Shown: positions 47,290-56,856, numbered from the stretch's first letter. The stretch is DNA of 60,929 nucleotides from Acidobacteriota bacterium (GCA_031296115.1 JARLGI010000115.1:1-60929); one strand, 5' to 3'. Notes: generated from the letters alone by a model not told the origin. A program made the numbers and translations.

Positions 47290-47291
47290 GC

Positions 47292-48599
47292 ATGGCGTAC
47301 TTAGTCTCCCATCCCGATGAGGTAAAGGTCGTCTCCAGGCGCTTTGGCCTGGGCGCGGCCAATCTCGACCGCTACCTCGAACTGGACGGCTACAAAGCCG
47401 TGCAGAAGGCCATCACCATGGGGCCGGACGCGATCATCACCGAGATGAAGGCGTCGAAGCTGCGGGGCCGCGGCGGCGCGGGATTCCCGACGGGAATGAA
47501 GAGGTCGTTCGTGCCCAAGCAGTCGCCTAAGCCCAAGTATGTGCTGTGCAACGGTGACGAAAGCGAGCCCGGCACCTGCAAAGACCGCCTGATCTTCGAG
47601 CACGATCCGCATTCCGTGATCGAGGGCGTGATGATCGCCTCGCTCGCGGTGGGCGCCAAGACCGGCTTCATCTACATTCGCGGCGAGTACCGCTATCTGG
47701 TCGAGATCATGGAGCGCTCGGTGGCCGACGCATACGCGCGCGGCTTCATCGGCAAGAATATCTTCGGCTCGGGCATTGACCTCGACATCTTCGTGCACTC
47801 CGGAGCCGGCGCGTACGAAGTCGGCGAAGAATCGGCGCTGATGGAATCGTTGGAGGGCAAGCGCGGCGTTCCGCGCATCCGGCCTCCCTTCCCTGCCGTC
47901 GTCGGTCTGTGGGGCGGCCCCACGGTCATCAACAACGCCGAGACCCTGGCCAGTGTGCCGCACATCATCCTCAACGGCGGCGAGTGGTTCGCGAACCTGG
48001 GCACGCCGCGCAACGGTGGCACGCGTCTGTTCTGCATGAGCGGCGAGCTCGAGCGCCCCGGCGTCTACGAGCTGCCCATGGGCTACAACCTGAAGAAGAT
48101 GATTTACGACGTCTCCGGCGGCATGATAAAGGGTAAGAGCCTGAAAGGCGTGGTGCCGGGCGGCTCGTCCGTGCAGATTCTGACGCCCGATGAAATCGAT
48201 GTAGGCATGGATTTCGACCAGGTGCTGAAAGCCGGCTCCATGCTGGGCTCGGGTGGCGTCGTCGTTATCGACGACCAGATGTGCATCGTGCGGTTCGCCT
48301 TGCGCGTAGCCAGGTTTTACCAGCACGAGAGCTGCGGATGGTGCATTCCCTGCCGCGAAGGCACGGACTGGATGAAGAAGACGCTGGTACGCTTCCATTC
48401 CGGCGGCGGAGTCGCCAAGGACATCGACAACCTGAAGTACCTGGCGGAGAACATGCTCGGTCGCACCTTCTGTCCGCTGGGCGATGCGGCGGCCATGCCG
48501 ATCATCTCCTACATTCAGAAGTTCCGTAAAGAATTTGAGGACCACCTGGACGGCAAGCCGTGCCCCTACGAGAAGGTGCACGAAGCAGCCCTGGTGTGA
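47292..48599 (+). CDS. nuoF: NADH-quinone oxidoreductase subunit F
   Basis: A 435-residue NADH-oxidising subunit. The NADH/FMN site is GRGGAGFPTGMKRSF with CNGDESEPGTCKDR. The [4Fe-4S] N3 ligands are in ESCGWCIPCREG and the later RTFCPLGD. It overlaps neither neighbour, with 2 bp after nuoE. The length is normal. Confidence 0.97.
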   Translation: MAYLVSHPDEVKVVSRRFGLGAANLDRYLELDGYKAVQKAITMGPDAIITEMKASKLRGRGGAGFPTGMKRSFVPKQSPKPKYVLCNGDESEPGTCKDRLIFEHDPHSVIEGVMIASLAVGAKTGFIYIRGEYRYLVEIMERSVADAYARGFIGKNIFGSGIDLDIFVHSGAGAYEVGEESALMESLEGKRGVPRIRPPFPAVVGLWGGPTVINNAETLASVPHIILNGGEWFANLGTPRNGGTRLFCMSGELERPGVYELPMGYNLKKMIYDVSGGMIKGKSLKGVVPGGSSVQILTPDEIDVGMDFDQVLKAGSMLGSGGVVVIDDQMCIVRFALRVARFYQHESCGWCIPCREGTDWMKKTLVRFHSGGGVAKDIDNLKYLAENMLGRTFCPLGDAAAMPIISYIQKFRKEFEDHLDGKPCPYEKVHEAALV

Positions 48600-48651
48600 C
48601 GGGTAGAGCGGGCCTTCAGGTCCGCGTCTCAGAATGACTCGGGTAGTGGGT

Positions 48652-48679
48652 TTGCTAATTGCTAGTTGCTAATTGCTAG
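48652..48679. repeat. Heptad repeat directly upstream of nuoG
   Basis: Four 7-bp units (GCTAATT/GCTAGTT) end five bases before the nuoG ATG. Their last unit turns into AGG, which may serve as a weak ribosome binding site. The 85-bp nuoF-nuoG gap also contains a short GGGTAGAGC/GGTCC palindromic module at about 48600-48630, similar to one end of the MITE-like repeat. Confidence 0.88.
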
Positions 48680-48684
48680 GTTCT

Positions 48685-51078
48685 ATGGCTGACGTGACCC
48701 TTATTGTCGACGGCAAGAAACTCACGGTTCCCGCGGGGACGCTCCTCATCGAGGCCTGTAAGAGCACCGGCATCGAAGTTCCGTCTTTCTGCTACTACCC
48801 CGGCCTCTCGCTACAGGGCGCTTGCCGCATGTGCCTGGTGGAAGTGGAGAAGATGCCCAAGCTGCAGACGGCGTGCACCACGCCGGTGGCCGAGGGCATG
48901 GTGGTCACCACCGAAAGCGACAAGATCAAGCAGGCCCGCAAGTCCATGCTGGAGCTTCTGCTCGCCAACCACCCGCTGGATTGCCCGGTCTGCGATGCCG
49001 GCGGCGAGTGCGAACTGCAGGACATGACCTTCAAGTACGGCGCCGCCGAATCGAAGTTCATGGACATGAAGAACCACCGCGACGAGCAGCAATGGTCGCC
49101 AGTGGTCTACTTCGACCGTCCGCGCTGCATCCTTTGCTACCGCTGCATTCGCGTCTGCGGCGAAGGCATGGATGTATGGGCGCTGGGGATCCAGAACCGC
49201 GGCAGCAGCGCCATCATCGCCCCCAACAAGCAAGACCACCTGGAGTGCGAAGAGTGCGGGATGTGCATCGACATCTGCCCGGTCGGCGCGCTGACTTCCG
49301 GAGCTTATCGCTACAAGACACGGCCCTGGGAGATGAAGCACACCGGCACCGTCTGCACCCACTGCGCCGACGGTTGCAAGACGACGCTGGGCGCTCGCCG
49401 CGCCGACACCGGCATGCAGATTGTGCGCGGCGATAACCGCGACAAGAGCGGCATCAATGGGGATTTCCTCTGCGTGAAGGGCCGCTACGCTTTTGATTTT
49501 GCCCACAGCGACTGCCGCCTGAAGCAGCCACTGGTCAAGCGTGACGGCAAGCTGGTTCCCACAACGTGGGAGCAGGCGTTTGAGCTGATCGCCTCCAGAT
49601 TTAAGCAGGTACTGACCACGGACGGCCCGGCCGCGATTGGCATTATCGGCTCTAACCACACCAGCAATGAAGAGAATTACCTGCTGCAAAAGTTCGCGCG
49701 GCTGGCGCTGGGCACTAACAACATTGACCATCATCGCACCGCCGACTTTCCCGCCTTCGCCTCCGCGCTGGCGGGCAAGGCTGAAGCGACAGCCTCCATG
49801 CGCGACGTGCACAACGCTGCTGCGATTCTGCTGATCGGCAACAATCCTACCGAACAGCATCCGCTGCTGGCCTGGCAGATTCGCACCAACGTACGCCTGC
49901 ACCACTCCAAGCTCTACGTGGTGAACTCGTACCCGATTAAACTGCGCCGCCAGGCCGCGTCGTTCGCGCAGATTGCTCCCGGCTCGGAAGGCGGTTTCGC
50001 GCAGTTCATAGCCGGCAGCGACGCCGCAGCCGACAGTATCGTATCGCCCAAGCTTAGCCGCGAAGCGCTTGCAGCGTTGCGCGACGCGCTGAAACAGGAG
50101 ACCAGCCTTGTCATCATCTTCGGCTCGGAGTTGCGCGGCAACGACGTCAAAGCGCTGGTGGACTTCGGGCTCGCGCGCTCGGCGAAATTTATTTGCCTGG
50201 GCGATTACAGCAATTCACGCGGCGCTGCCGACATGGGTCTCTACCCCGACATGCTACCGGGCTACGGTCCGGTAGCCAGCGCGACCACGTTCCATACGGA
50301 TTGGCTGGATGAAATTCCAGCCACTTCCGGCATGAACCTGCTGCAGATGATGGACGCCGCCAAAGAGGGCAAGCTGAAGGCACTCTACGTCGTCGGCTCC
50401 AATCCCATCGCCCGCTACAACATCGATCCATTCGCGTTGTCCAAGAGTTTCGTTATCGTGCAGGACATGTTCCTCACCGAGACCGCGAAGATCGCCGACG
50501 TGGTGCTGCCGGTCGCCAATGCGTACGAGAAGGCCGGCACGGTCACCAGCACCTGCGGCGACGTGCAGATCCTGAAGAAGGCGGGCGACTTCGCCGGAGT
50601 ACGCACTGATTTCGAGTGCATCGTGCGCATCGCTGCCACTATGGGCTACGACGTACGCAAGCTGGTTCCCTTCGGCGGCGAAGGAACACGGGCCGACATG
50701 GGTCAGAGCCGCGGCGCGCAGTCGGGCGAGGCAGACCGCCACGCGGTTTGGCTCTCCGAGCACAACCTCGAGCCGAAGATGAGCCCGTTCGATCCTTCCG
50801 CCATGCTGGACGAGATCCAGCGGCTGGTACCGGCCTACGACATTTCGCGCCTCAGCTTGCTTTCGGGTCAGGACGTACACACGCAGTTGGTGCAGATTAC
50901 CGGCGCCACGGGGTTGGGACATCCGGAGCTGGTGCTGCCGGCCAACGACACACTTTTTACGTCGGGAACGCTGGGACGTTTCTCGGCGACGCTGAACACA
51001 GTGATGGAGCGTTACTCGTCGCCGGTGGAACCAGAGATGGTAGCGGGTTACGATCCCGCGGCAAGACAGGGTCCTTAG
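48685..51078 (+). CDS. nuoG: NADH-quinone oxidoreductase subunit G
   Basis: A 797-residue large iron-sulfur subunit. The N-terminal ferredoxin domain binds [2Fe-2S] (PSFCYYPGLSLQGACRMCLV), the His/Cys motif LDCPVCDAGGECELQD binds N5, and CILCYRCIRVC with CEECGMCIDICPVG binds the further [4Fe-4S] clusters. A CTHCADGC motif with a fourth Cys about 31 residues later suggests the extra N7-type cluster. The rest is a molybdopterin-oxidoreductase-like domain without cofactor. The start at 48685 lies just after a heptad repeat; a codon at 48673 is inside the repeat. Confidence 0.96.
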   Translation: MADVTLIVDGKKLTVPAGTLLIEACKSTGIEVPSFCYYPGLSLQGACRMCLVEVEKMPKLQTACTTPVAEGMVVTTESDKIKQARKSMLELLLANHPLDCPVCDAGGECELQDMTFKYGAAESKFMDMKNHRDEQQWSPVVYFDRPRCILCYRCIRVCGEGMDVWALGIQNRGSSAIIAPNKQDHLECEECGMCIDICPVGALTSGAYRYKTRPWEMKHTGTVCTHCADGCKTTLGARRADTGMQIVRGDNRDKSGINGDFLCVKGRYAFDFAHSDCRLKQPLVKRDGKLVPTTWEQAFELIASRFKQVLTTDGPAAIGIIGSNHTSNEENYLLQKFARLALGTNNIDHHRTADFPAFASALAGKAEATASMRDVHNAAAILLIGNNPTEQHPLLAWQIRTNVRLHHSKLYVVNSYPIKLRRQAASFAQIAPGSEGGFAQFIAGSDAAADSIVSPKLSREALAALRDALKQETSLVIIFGSELRGNDVKALVDFGLARSAKFICLGDYSNSRGAADMGLYPDMLPGYGPVASATTFHTDWLDEIPATSGMNLLQMMDAAKEGKLKALYVVGSNPIARYNIDPFALSKSFVIVQDMFLTETAKIADVVLPVANAYEKAGTVTSTCGDVQILKKAGDFAGVRTDFECIVRIAATMGYDVRKLVPFGGEGTRADMGQSRGAQSGEADRHAVWLSEHNLEPKMSPFDPSAMLDEIQRLVPAYDISRLSLLSGQDVHTQLVQITGATGLGHPELVLPANDTLFTSGTLGRFSATLNTVMERYSSPVEPEMVAGYDPAARQGP

Positions 51079-51094
51079 AAATTTAGAAATAAGG

Positions 51095-51134
51095 CCCCCG
51101 AAGATTGTGATTGTTCGAGAGTTCGAACCGGGGG
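51095..51134 (+). other. Two-tier hairpin in the nuoG-nuoH gap
   Basis: CCCCCG (51095-51100) pairs with CGGGGG (51129-51134), and an inner stem GTTCGA (51113-51118) pairs with TCGAAC (51123-51128) around a 4-nt loop. The 3' part resembles a tRNA T-arm. The structure is followed by a TTTT and by an imperfect 7-8 bp repeat up to the nuoH start. It could act as a processing site or attenuator inside the operon (inference). Confidence 0.4.
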
Positions 51135-51173
51135 TCTCAGGTTTTACTGACAAGTGACGACTGACAACTGAAC

Positions 51174-52208
51174 ATGGGCATTGGAACCTATATCATCGTT
51201 TCGCTGATCAAGATCGTGATTGCGGTCTTCATCCTGCTGACCGGCGTGGCCTACACCACGCTGGCGGAGCGGAAGGTCGTCGCCCATATGCAGAACCGCT
51301 GGGGACCTTCGCGGGTGGGCCCGTTCGGCATCTGGCAGCCGCTGGCCGATGGCTTAAAGTTTATCTTTAAGGAAGACCTCACACCTCCTTACGCCAACAG
51401 GCCCTTATATATATTGGCTCCGATGATCTCGCTGGTCACCGCGCTAACCTCCATCGCGGTCATTCCGGTCGGTCCGTGGATCACGGTTGCGGGTGTCCAT
51501 ACCCAACTGCAGATCACCGACGTCAACATCGGGCTGCTGGTGATTCTCGGCGTGACCTCGATCGGCGTTTACGGAGTGGCGCTGGCGGGGTGGTCGTCCA
51601 ACAGCAAGTACTCGATGCTGGCCAGCCTGCGCGCCTCGGCGCAGATGATGAGTTACGAACTCGCGCTCGGCCTCTCGCTCATCGGCGTCCTGATTTATGC
51701 CGGCAGCTTCAGCCTGCGTGACATCGTGGACTCGCAGGCCGGCACCTGGCTGGGCTTCATCCCCAAGTGGAATTTCTTCAAGGGACAGTTCGTCGCCTTC
51801 TTTATTTACATTATGGCGGCTTACGCTGAGACCAATCGCATTCCCTTCGATCTGGCAGAGGCCGAATCCGAATTGGTCGCCGGCTACCACACGGAATACA
51901 GTTCGATGAAGTTTGCCATGTTCTTCATGGCCGAATACGCCAACATGTTTACGGTGGCGTGCCTGGCGACCGTGCTTTTCCTGGGCGGCTGGTCAGGACC
52001 GGTATTCGGCCCGCCCATCATGCAAGCGCTGATGCCGGTGGGCTGGTTCGTCATAAAAGTAATCGCCTTCATTTTTATTTACATCTGGGTCCGCGGCACG
52101 TTGCCGCGTTTCCGCTATGACCAGTTGATGGCCTTCGGCTGGAAGTTCCTTCTGCCGTTGGCCATCGCGAATATCGTCATTACCAGCCTGGTCGTGGCGC
52201 TGAAGTAA
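51174..52208 (+). CDS. nuoH: NADH-quinone oxidoreductase subunit H
   Basis: A 344-residue membrane subunit with eight transmembrane helices that closes the quinone chamber. AERKVVAHMQNRWGPSRVGP is the first diagnostic loop, and RIPFDLAEAESELVAGYHTE, with its conserved glutamates and arginine, is the second. nuoI normally follows nuoH, but the next gene here is nuoJ, 61 bp away. Confidence 0.97.
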   Translation: MGIGTYIIVSLIKIVIAVFILLTGVAYTTLAERKVVAHMQNRWGPSRVGPFGIWQPLADGLKFIFKEDLTPPYANRPLYILAPMISLVTALTSIAVIPVGPWITVAGVHTQLQITDVNIGLLVILGVTSIGVYGVALAGWSSNSKYSMLASLRASAQMMSYELALGLSLIGVLIYAGSFSLRDIVDSQAGTWLGFIPKWNFFKGQFVAFFIYIMAAYAETNRIPFDLAEAESELVAGYHTEYSSMKFAMFFMAEYANMFTVACLATVLFLGGWSGPVFGPPIMQALMPVGWFVIKVIAFIFIYIWVRGTLPRFRYDQLMAFGWKFLLPLAIANIVITSLVVALK

Positions 52209-52269
52209 CCGCAGGATCCTGGAAACGGTTGTACCCGGTCGGCTGTTCCGGCCGGCGTAACGGAACATC

Positions 52270-52788
52270 ATGCATCTTGCACTCTTTCTTATCTTCGCGG
52301 CCGTCTGCGTGGGAGGCGCCATCAACCTCCTGGCGCAGAAACACCCCATCAACAGCGCGCTGTCGCTGATTGTAGTGATGGGCTCGCTCGCGATGATCTA
52401 CCTGCTGTTGGGCGCGGAGTTCGTCGCCGCCGTGCAGGTCATCGTTTATGCCGGCGCGGTCATGGTGCTGTTTGTCTTCGTCATCATGCTGTTGAACGCC
52501 GGAGTGGAAGAGCGCACGCCTCATGCCAGCAGAGTGGCGACCCTGCTGGGCGTTCCGGGATTGATCATTGGACTCGGCATCTCCGCGTGGGTGGTAAGCC
52601 GCATCACCGGGCTGGACAAGATCGCCATCGGCGGTCCCTCAGTGATGAACGGCAGTGACGTCTTCGGCAATCCGCAGGCGGTGGGTCAGTTGCTGTTCCG
52701 CGATTACCTGCTGCCCTTCGAAGTAACGTCGATCCTAATCCTGATCGCCATCATGGGCGCCGTGGTGTTGGCGCGGAGGGAGGAGTAG
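52270..52788 (+). CDS. nuoJ: NADH-quinone oxidoreductase subunit J
   Basis: A 172-residue membrane subunit with five hydrophobic segments. NAVQVIVYAGAVMVLF-type TM3 (here AAVQVIVYAGAVMVLFVFVI), with the pi-bulge region, is the signature. It abuts nuoK with no spacing: the stop at 52786-52788 is followed directly by ATG. Confidence 0.95.
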   Translation: MHLALFLIFAAVCVGGAINLLAQKHPINSALSLIVVMGSLAMIYLLLGAEFVAAVQVIVYAGAVMVLFVFVIMLLNAGVEERTPHASRVATLLGVPGLIIGLGISAWVVSRITGLDKIAIGGPSVMNGSDVFGNPQAVGQLLFRDYLLPFEVTSILILIAIMGAVVLARREE

Positions 52789-53091
52789 ATGGTCCCTCTT
52801 TCCTACTACCTGATTCTCAGCGCGGTGCTGTTCGCCTGCGGTGTCGCCGGATTCCTGATCAAGCGCAACATCATTACGACTTTTCTTTCCATCGAGCTGA
52901 TGCTGAACGGCGTGAACCTGTCCTTTGTGGCCTTCGCCGCGCAGTTGAAGTCACTGGATGGTCATATTTTTGTTTTCTTTGTGATGGTCGTGGCTGCAGC
53001 GGAAGCCGCGGTCGGTCTGGCCATCATTATTTCTGTGTTCCGTACGCGCGAAACCTTGAACGTGGACCGCGTGAACGTGCTGAAGCTGTAA
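52789..53091 (+). CDS. nuoK: NADH-quinone oxidoreductase subunit K
   Basis: A 100-residue three-helix membrane subunit of the MrpC type. The conserved glutamate of TM2 lies in [15 protein letters not shown], and that of TM3 lies in [13 protein letters not shown]; both are needed for proton transfer. The length is exactly that expected. Confidence 0.97.
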   Translation: MVPLSYYLILSAVLFACGVAGFLIKRNIITTFLSIELMLNGVNLSFVAFAAQLKSLDGHIFVFFVMVVAAAEAAVGLAIIISVFRTRETLNVDRVNVLKL

Positions 53092-53134
53092 CCGGACGCG
53101 GCGCGCGACTGCGCGTTGGTCGGCAAGAGACAAT

Positions 53135-55114
53135 ATGCACCTCTGGATCATTCCATTGCTGCCACTGGCCGGCGCAGCCATTAACGGATTGCTGGGCAAG
53201 CGCTTTCCCAAGGCGCTGGTAAATACCATCGCGCTGGGCTCAACCGCGCTGGCCTTTGGATATGCGCTATGGGTGGCATCGCAGTTCGCCGGGCTCCCTG
53301 CTGACCGGATTCCGCACATCGAGCGCTACGCCAACTGGCTTGCCGCAGGCCCGTTCTCCGCCGAGTTTGGCATTTACCTCGACCAACTCTCGCTGGTCAT
53401 GCTGCTGGTAGTAACCGGCGTCGGCTTCCTGATCCACGTTTATTCCCTCGGCTACATGGCGCATGAAGGCGGCTACTACCGCTATTTTGCTTACCTGAAC
53501 CTCTTCATGTTCTTCATGCTGACCCTGGTGCTGGCAAACAATTACCTGCTGATGTTCGTCGGATGGGAGGGCGTGGGCCTGGCGTCCTATCTGCTCATCG
53601 GCTTCTGGTTCCTGAAGAAGTCGGCGGCCGATGCCGGCAAGAAAGCGTTCATCACCAACCGCGTCGGCGACTTCGGTTTCCTGATCGCGCTCTTCCTGCT
53701 GATCAAGCACTTCGGCACGTTGCAGTACGACAGCCTATGGACGCTGGTCAGCAAGTATCCCGTGGAGAGCGGCGCCGCCGGAGTGCTCACCGCCATAGGA
53801 CTCCTGATGCTGGTAGGTGCGACCGGCAAGTCGGCGCAGATTCCGCTGTACGTCTGGCTGCCCGACGCCATGGAAGGTCCGACTCCGGTATCCGCGCTCA
53901 TCCACGCCGCGACCATGGTCACAGCCGGCGTGTACATGGTGGCGCGCTCCAACCCCATCTTCAACCGTACACCGCAGGCTTTGATGGCCGTTGCCATCAT
54001 CGGTACCCTGACCGCGATCTTCGCCGCCTCCATCGGCATGGTGCAGACCGACATCAAGAAGGTGCTGGCCTACTCCACCATCTCGCAGCTCGGCTACATG
54101 TTCATGGGTTGCGGCGTGGCCGCCTACGGCGCCGGCATCTTTCACCTGATGACCCACGCCTTCTTCAAGGCGCTGCTGTTCCTGTCGGCCGGCTCCATCA
54201 TCCACGGCATCGCCGGCGAGCAGGACATGCGCAAGATGGGCGGCCTGCGCAAGTACCTGCCCTGGACCTTCTGGTGCATGACGGTGGCGACTTTCACCAT
54301 CGTCGGCTTCCCTCCCCTGGCAGCGTTCTTCTCCAAGGACGAAATTCTGTGGCGCACCTGGGCGAGCGGCAACCACGCGCTGTGGCTGATCGGCGTCATC
54401 GCTGCCGGGATGACCGCGTTCTACATGTTCCGCCTGTGGTTCCTGACGTTCTTCGGCGAGTACCGCGGCGCAACCTCCAGCACGGAAGCGCACGGCCATG
54501 ATTCGCATCACGACGAAGAGCACGGCGCTCCTCACGAGTGCCCCTGGGTTATGGTGATTCCTCTCGTGCTGCTGGCCATTCTGTCGTTCGTTGGCGGATG
54601 GGTTGGGATTCCCGCGGCGATGGGCGGTTCCAATCGCTTTGAGCACTTCCTCGATCCTGTGTTCCAGTCCACGGCCCTGGCCCTGCCCGCCGAAGCCGCG
54701 GCCGCACCTGAGAGCCCCAGCACCGAGTTGCTGTTCAGCGCCATCTCGGTTGCCGCCGCGACCATCGGCTTCCTGATCGCCTGGTTCCTTTACTTCAAGC
54801 GGACGGACCTTCCCGCGCGCATTGCCAGGTCGCTCAACGGCCTTTACACGCTGGTGCTCGACAAGTACCGCATCGACGAACTCTACGCCGCAGTCTTCAT
54901 CCAGCCAATCATCGCGCTGTCCACTAGCGTCTTCTGGAAGGGCATTGACCAGGGGCTGATCGATCGCGGGGTTGACGGCGGCGCAGCCGGCGCGCAGGAA
55001 GCCTCGGACGGAATGCGGCGGATGCAGTCCGGCAACATCCGATCCTACGCGGGATGGGTGGCCGTCGGCGCTGCCGCGGTCATCGCCTTCATGGTCTGGC
55101 GAGGTGTGCGATGA
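53135..55114 (+). CDS. nuoL: NADH-quinone oxidoreductase subunit L
   Basis: A 659-residue antiporter-like subunit with the long lateral helix. FVGWEGVGLASYLLIGFW contains the TM5 glutamate, and AQIPLYVWLPDAMEGPTPVS the broken-helix TM7 region. HAFFKALLFLSAGSIIHG carries the TM8 lysine and histidines. A His/Asp/Glu-rich loop (HGHDSHHDEEHG) near residue 460 is unusual and might bind metal. Its TGA overlaps the nuoM ATG. Confidence 0.97.
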   Translation: MHLWIIPLLPLAGAAINGLLGKRFPKALVNTIALGSTALAFGYALWVASQFAGLPADRIPHIERYANWLAAGPFSAEFGIYLDQLSLVMLLVVTGVGFLIHVYSLGYMAHEGGYYRYFAYLNLFMFFMLTLVLANNYLLMFVGWEGVGLASYLLIGFWFLKKSAADAGKKAFITNRVGDFGFLIALFLLIKHFGTLQYDSLWTLVSKYPVESGAAGVLTAIGLLMLVGATGKSAQIPLYVWLPDAMEGPTPVSALIHAATMVTAGVYMVARSNPIFNRTPQALMAVAIIGTLTAIFAASIGMVQTDIKKVLAYSTISQLGYMFMGCGVAAYGAGIFHLMTHAFFKALLFLSAGSIIHGIAGEQDMRKMGGLRKYLPWTFWCMTVATFTIVGFPPLAAFFSKDEILWRTWASGNHALWLIGVIAAGMTAFYMFRLWFLTFFGEYRGATSSTEAHGHDSHHDEEHGAPHECPWVMVIPLVLLAILSFVGGWVGIPAAMGGSNRFEHFLDPVFQSTALALPAEAAAAPESPSTELLFSAISVAAATIGFLIAWFLYFKRTDLPARIARSLNGLYTLVLDKYRIDELYAAVFIQPIIALSTSVFWKGIDQGLIDRGVDGGAAGAQEASDGMRRMQSGNIRSYAGWVAVGAAAVIAFMVWRGVR

Positions 55115-56856
55115 ACTTCATCGACAACAACATCCTCACCATCGTCATCTTTCTGCCGCTGGCCGGCGCGATCCTGCTGATGTTCTTCCCGCGCCGCGAC
55201 CGCGACGTGCGCTATTTCGCGCTGGGCATTTCGCTGATCACGCTGCTAGCCTCGCTGCACCTGCCATGGCATTTTGACCGCGGCAACAGCGGCTTCCAGT
55301 TCGAGCAGAACATCCCGTGGATTTCGCACCCGAACATCCACTATCACCTCGGCATTGACGGCATCTCGCTCTGGCTGGTCGTCCTCACCACCTTCCTGAT
55401 GCCGCTATGCGTGTTGAAATCCTGGAAGGGCATTCACGAGCGGGTGAAGGAATTCTTCATCCTGATGCTGGTGCTCGAGACCGCGATGATCGGCGTCTTC
55501 ATGGCGCTCGACTTCTTCCTCTTCTACTTCTTCTGGGAAGCCACGCTGATTCCCATGGCGCTGGTCATCGGCATCTTCGGCCACGGGCGCCGCATTTATG
55601 CCGCGGTGAAGTTCTTCCTGTACACCATGATCGCGTCGGTCTTCATGCTGGCGGCCATCCTGTGGCTCTACGCCAAGACCGGTAGCTTCGATTTCGTCAC
55701 TATCCAGAACGCGATCCAGGGCGGACAGGTCGCCAACTTCGCGCAAGCCTCCATATGGCTCTTCCTCGGCTTCTTCGTGGCCTTCGCCGTCAAGGTCCCG
55801 CTGTTCCCTGTCCACACCTGGTTGCCGGACGCCCACGTGGAAGCTCCCACCGCCGGCTCGGTCCTGCTGGCCGGCGTCCTGCTGAAGATGGGTACCTACG
55901 GCTTGCTGCGCTTCAACGTCGGGCTCTTCCCCGACCAGGCGCGGCGCAACGCGCCGTGGATTATCACGCTCGCGATCATCGGCATCGTTTACGGCGCGCT
56001 GGTGGCGATGGTGCAGCCCAACATTAAGCGGCTGGTCGCCTACACCTCCGTCAGCCATCTTGGTTTCGTGGTGCTCGGCATCTTCAGCTTCACCCAGATC
56101 GGGGTGGACGGCGCGGTCTACCAGATGCTGAACCACGGGGTCTCCACCGGCGCGCTCTTCATGCTGCTGGGCATGATCTACGATCGCCGCCACACCTACG
56201 ATCTCGCAGAGTACGGCGGCCTGGCCACGCCCATGCCGGTGTACGCCACGTTCTTCGCTTTCATCATGCTCTCCTCGGTCGGCCTGCCGCTGCTGAACGG
56301 TTTCATCGGTGAGTTCATGGTGCTGAGCGGTGCGTTCATGGCGAAGCAGCTCTACGGAATTCTGGCCGCGACCGGCGTCATCTGGAGCGCGTGCTACCTG
56401 CTGTGGATGTACCAGCGCGTCTTTTACGGCAGTGTGACCAACCCGGCGAATGCTCAGCTGCGCGATCTTGACGCGCGCGAGCGGGTCTCGCTGTGGCCGC
56501 TGGCCATTGCCGCTCTGGTGATGGGCGTTGCTCCCATGTTGTGGCTGCACTCGATTGATCCCACGGTGGGCGCAGCACTGAAGCAGTTCTCGAACGCAAA
56601 CCAAGCAGTTGCCTTAAAAGCGCCACACCCAACCCAACATCCACACGAAGTTGGAGTTTTGTGCGAGCGGTCTGACGCACGGGTAGAGCGGCGCTTCAGC
56701 ACCGCGTCCCCGGCTGCTGACAAGACTTTTGTCGTTTCAGCCCGTGACAACAGGCTGAAGCGACAAGAGGAAGCAGTGTCCCTGGAACGCAGGCCTGGAG
56801 GCCTGCTCTACCCAGTAGCCAATCACCGCGAACCTTCTGGGCAGGTGGTCCGATGA
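55111..56856 (+). CDS. nuoM: NADH-quinone oxidoreductase subunit M with a repeat-derived C-terminal extension
   Basis: A 581-residue antiporter-like proton-pumping subunit. The core is complete: FFWEATLIPMALVIGIFGH contains the TM5 glutamate, VPLFPVHTWLPDAHVEAPT the TM7 region, and LNHGVSTGALFMLLGMIYD the TM8 site. The core ends near residue 490 (WLHSIDPTVGAALKQF). About 85 further residues are hydrophilic, Arg/Ser-rich and without family match; residues about 524-568 are encoded by a MITE-like repeat (56681-56813). The ATG at 55111 overlaps the nuoL stop and the TGA end overlaps the nuoN start (ATGA), so the extension preserves coupling. Confidence 0.95.
   Translation: MNFIDNNILTIVIFLPLAGAILLMFFPRRDRDVRYFALGISLITLLASLHLPWHFDRGNSGFQFEQNIPWISHPNIHYHLGIDGISLWLVVLTTFLMPLCVLKSWKGIHERVKEFFILMLVLETAMIGVFMALDFFLFYFFWEATLIPMALVIGIFGHGRRIYAAVKFFLYTMIASVFMLAAILWLYAKTGSFDFVTIQNAIQGGQVANFAQASIWLFLGFFVAFAVKVPLFPVHTWLPDAHVEAPTAGSVLLAGVLLKMGTYGLLRFNVGLFPDQARRNAPWIITLAIIGIVYGALVAMVQPNIKRLVAYTSVSHLGFVVLGIFSFTQIGVDGAVYQMLNHGVSTGALFMLLGMIYDRRHTYDLAEYGGLATPMPVYATFFAFIMLSSVGLPLLNGFIGEFMVLSGAFMAKQLYGILAATGVIWSACYLLWMYQRVFYGSVTNPANAQLRDLDARERVSLWPLAIAALVMGVAPMLWLHSIDPTVGAALKQFSNANQAVALKAPHPTQHPHEVGVLCERSDARVERRFSTASPAADKTFVVSARDNRLKRQEEAVSLERRPGGLLYPVANHREPSGQVVR
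56681..56813. repeat. MITE-like repeat, diverged copy C, inside the nuoM reading frame
   Basis: A 133-bp element with ends GGGTAGAGC and GCTCTACCC and internal palindromes (GGCGCTTCAGCACC, TTTCAGCC...GGCTGAAG and AGGCCTGGAGGCCTG). Its order and ends match copies A and B (GGTGGAGCAG/CTGCTCCACC). It keeps the nuoM frame open. Confidence 0.72.

Noticed and set aside
45634-48581. Two minus-strand frames of more than 400 codons
   Set aside because: They are antisense to nuoD and nuoF, and are His/Ala/Gly-rich shadow frames without motifs.
51113-51134. tRNA fragment in the nuoG-nuoH gap
   Set aside because: Only a T-arm-like GTTCGAAC and a G-run are present. There is no anticodon arm, D arm or matching acceptor strand, so it is described as a hairpin only.
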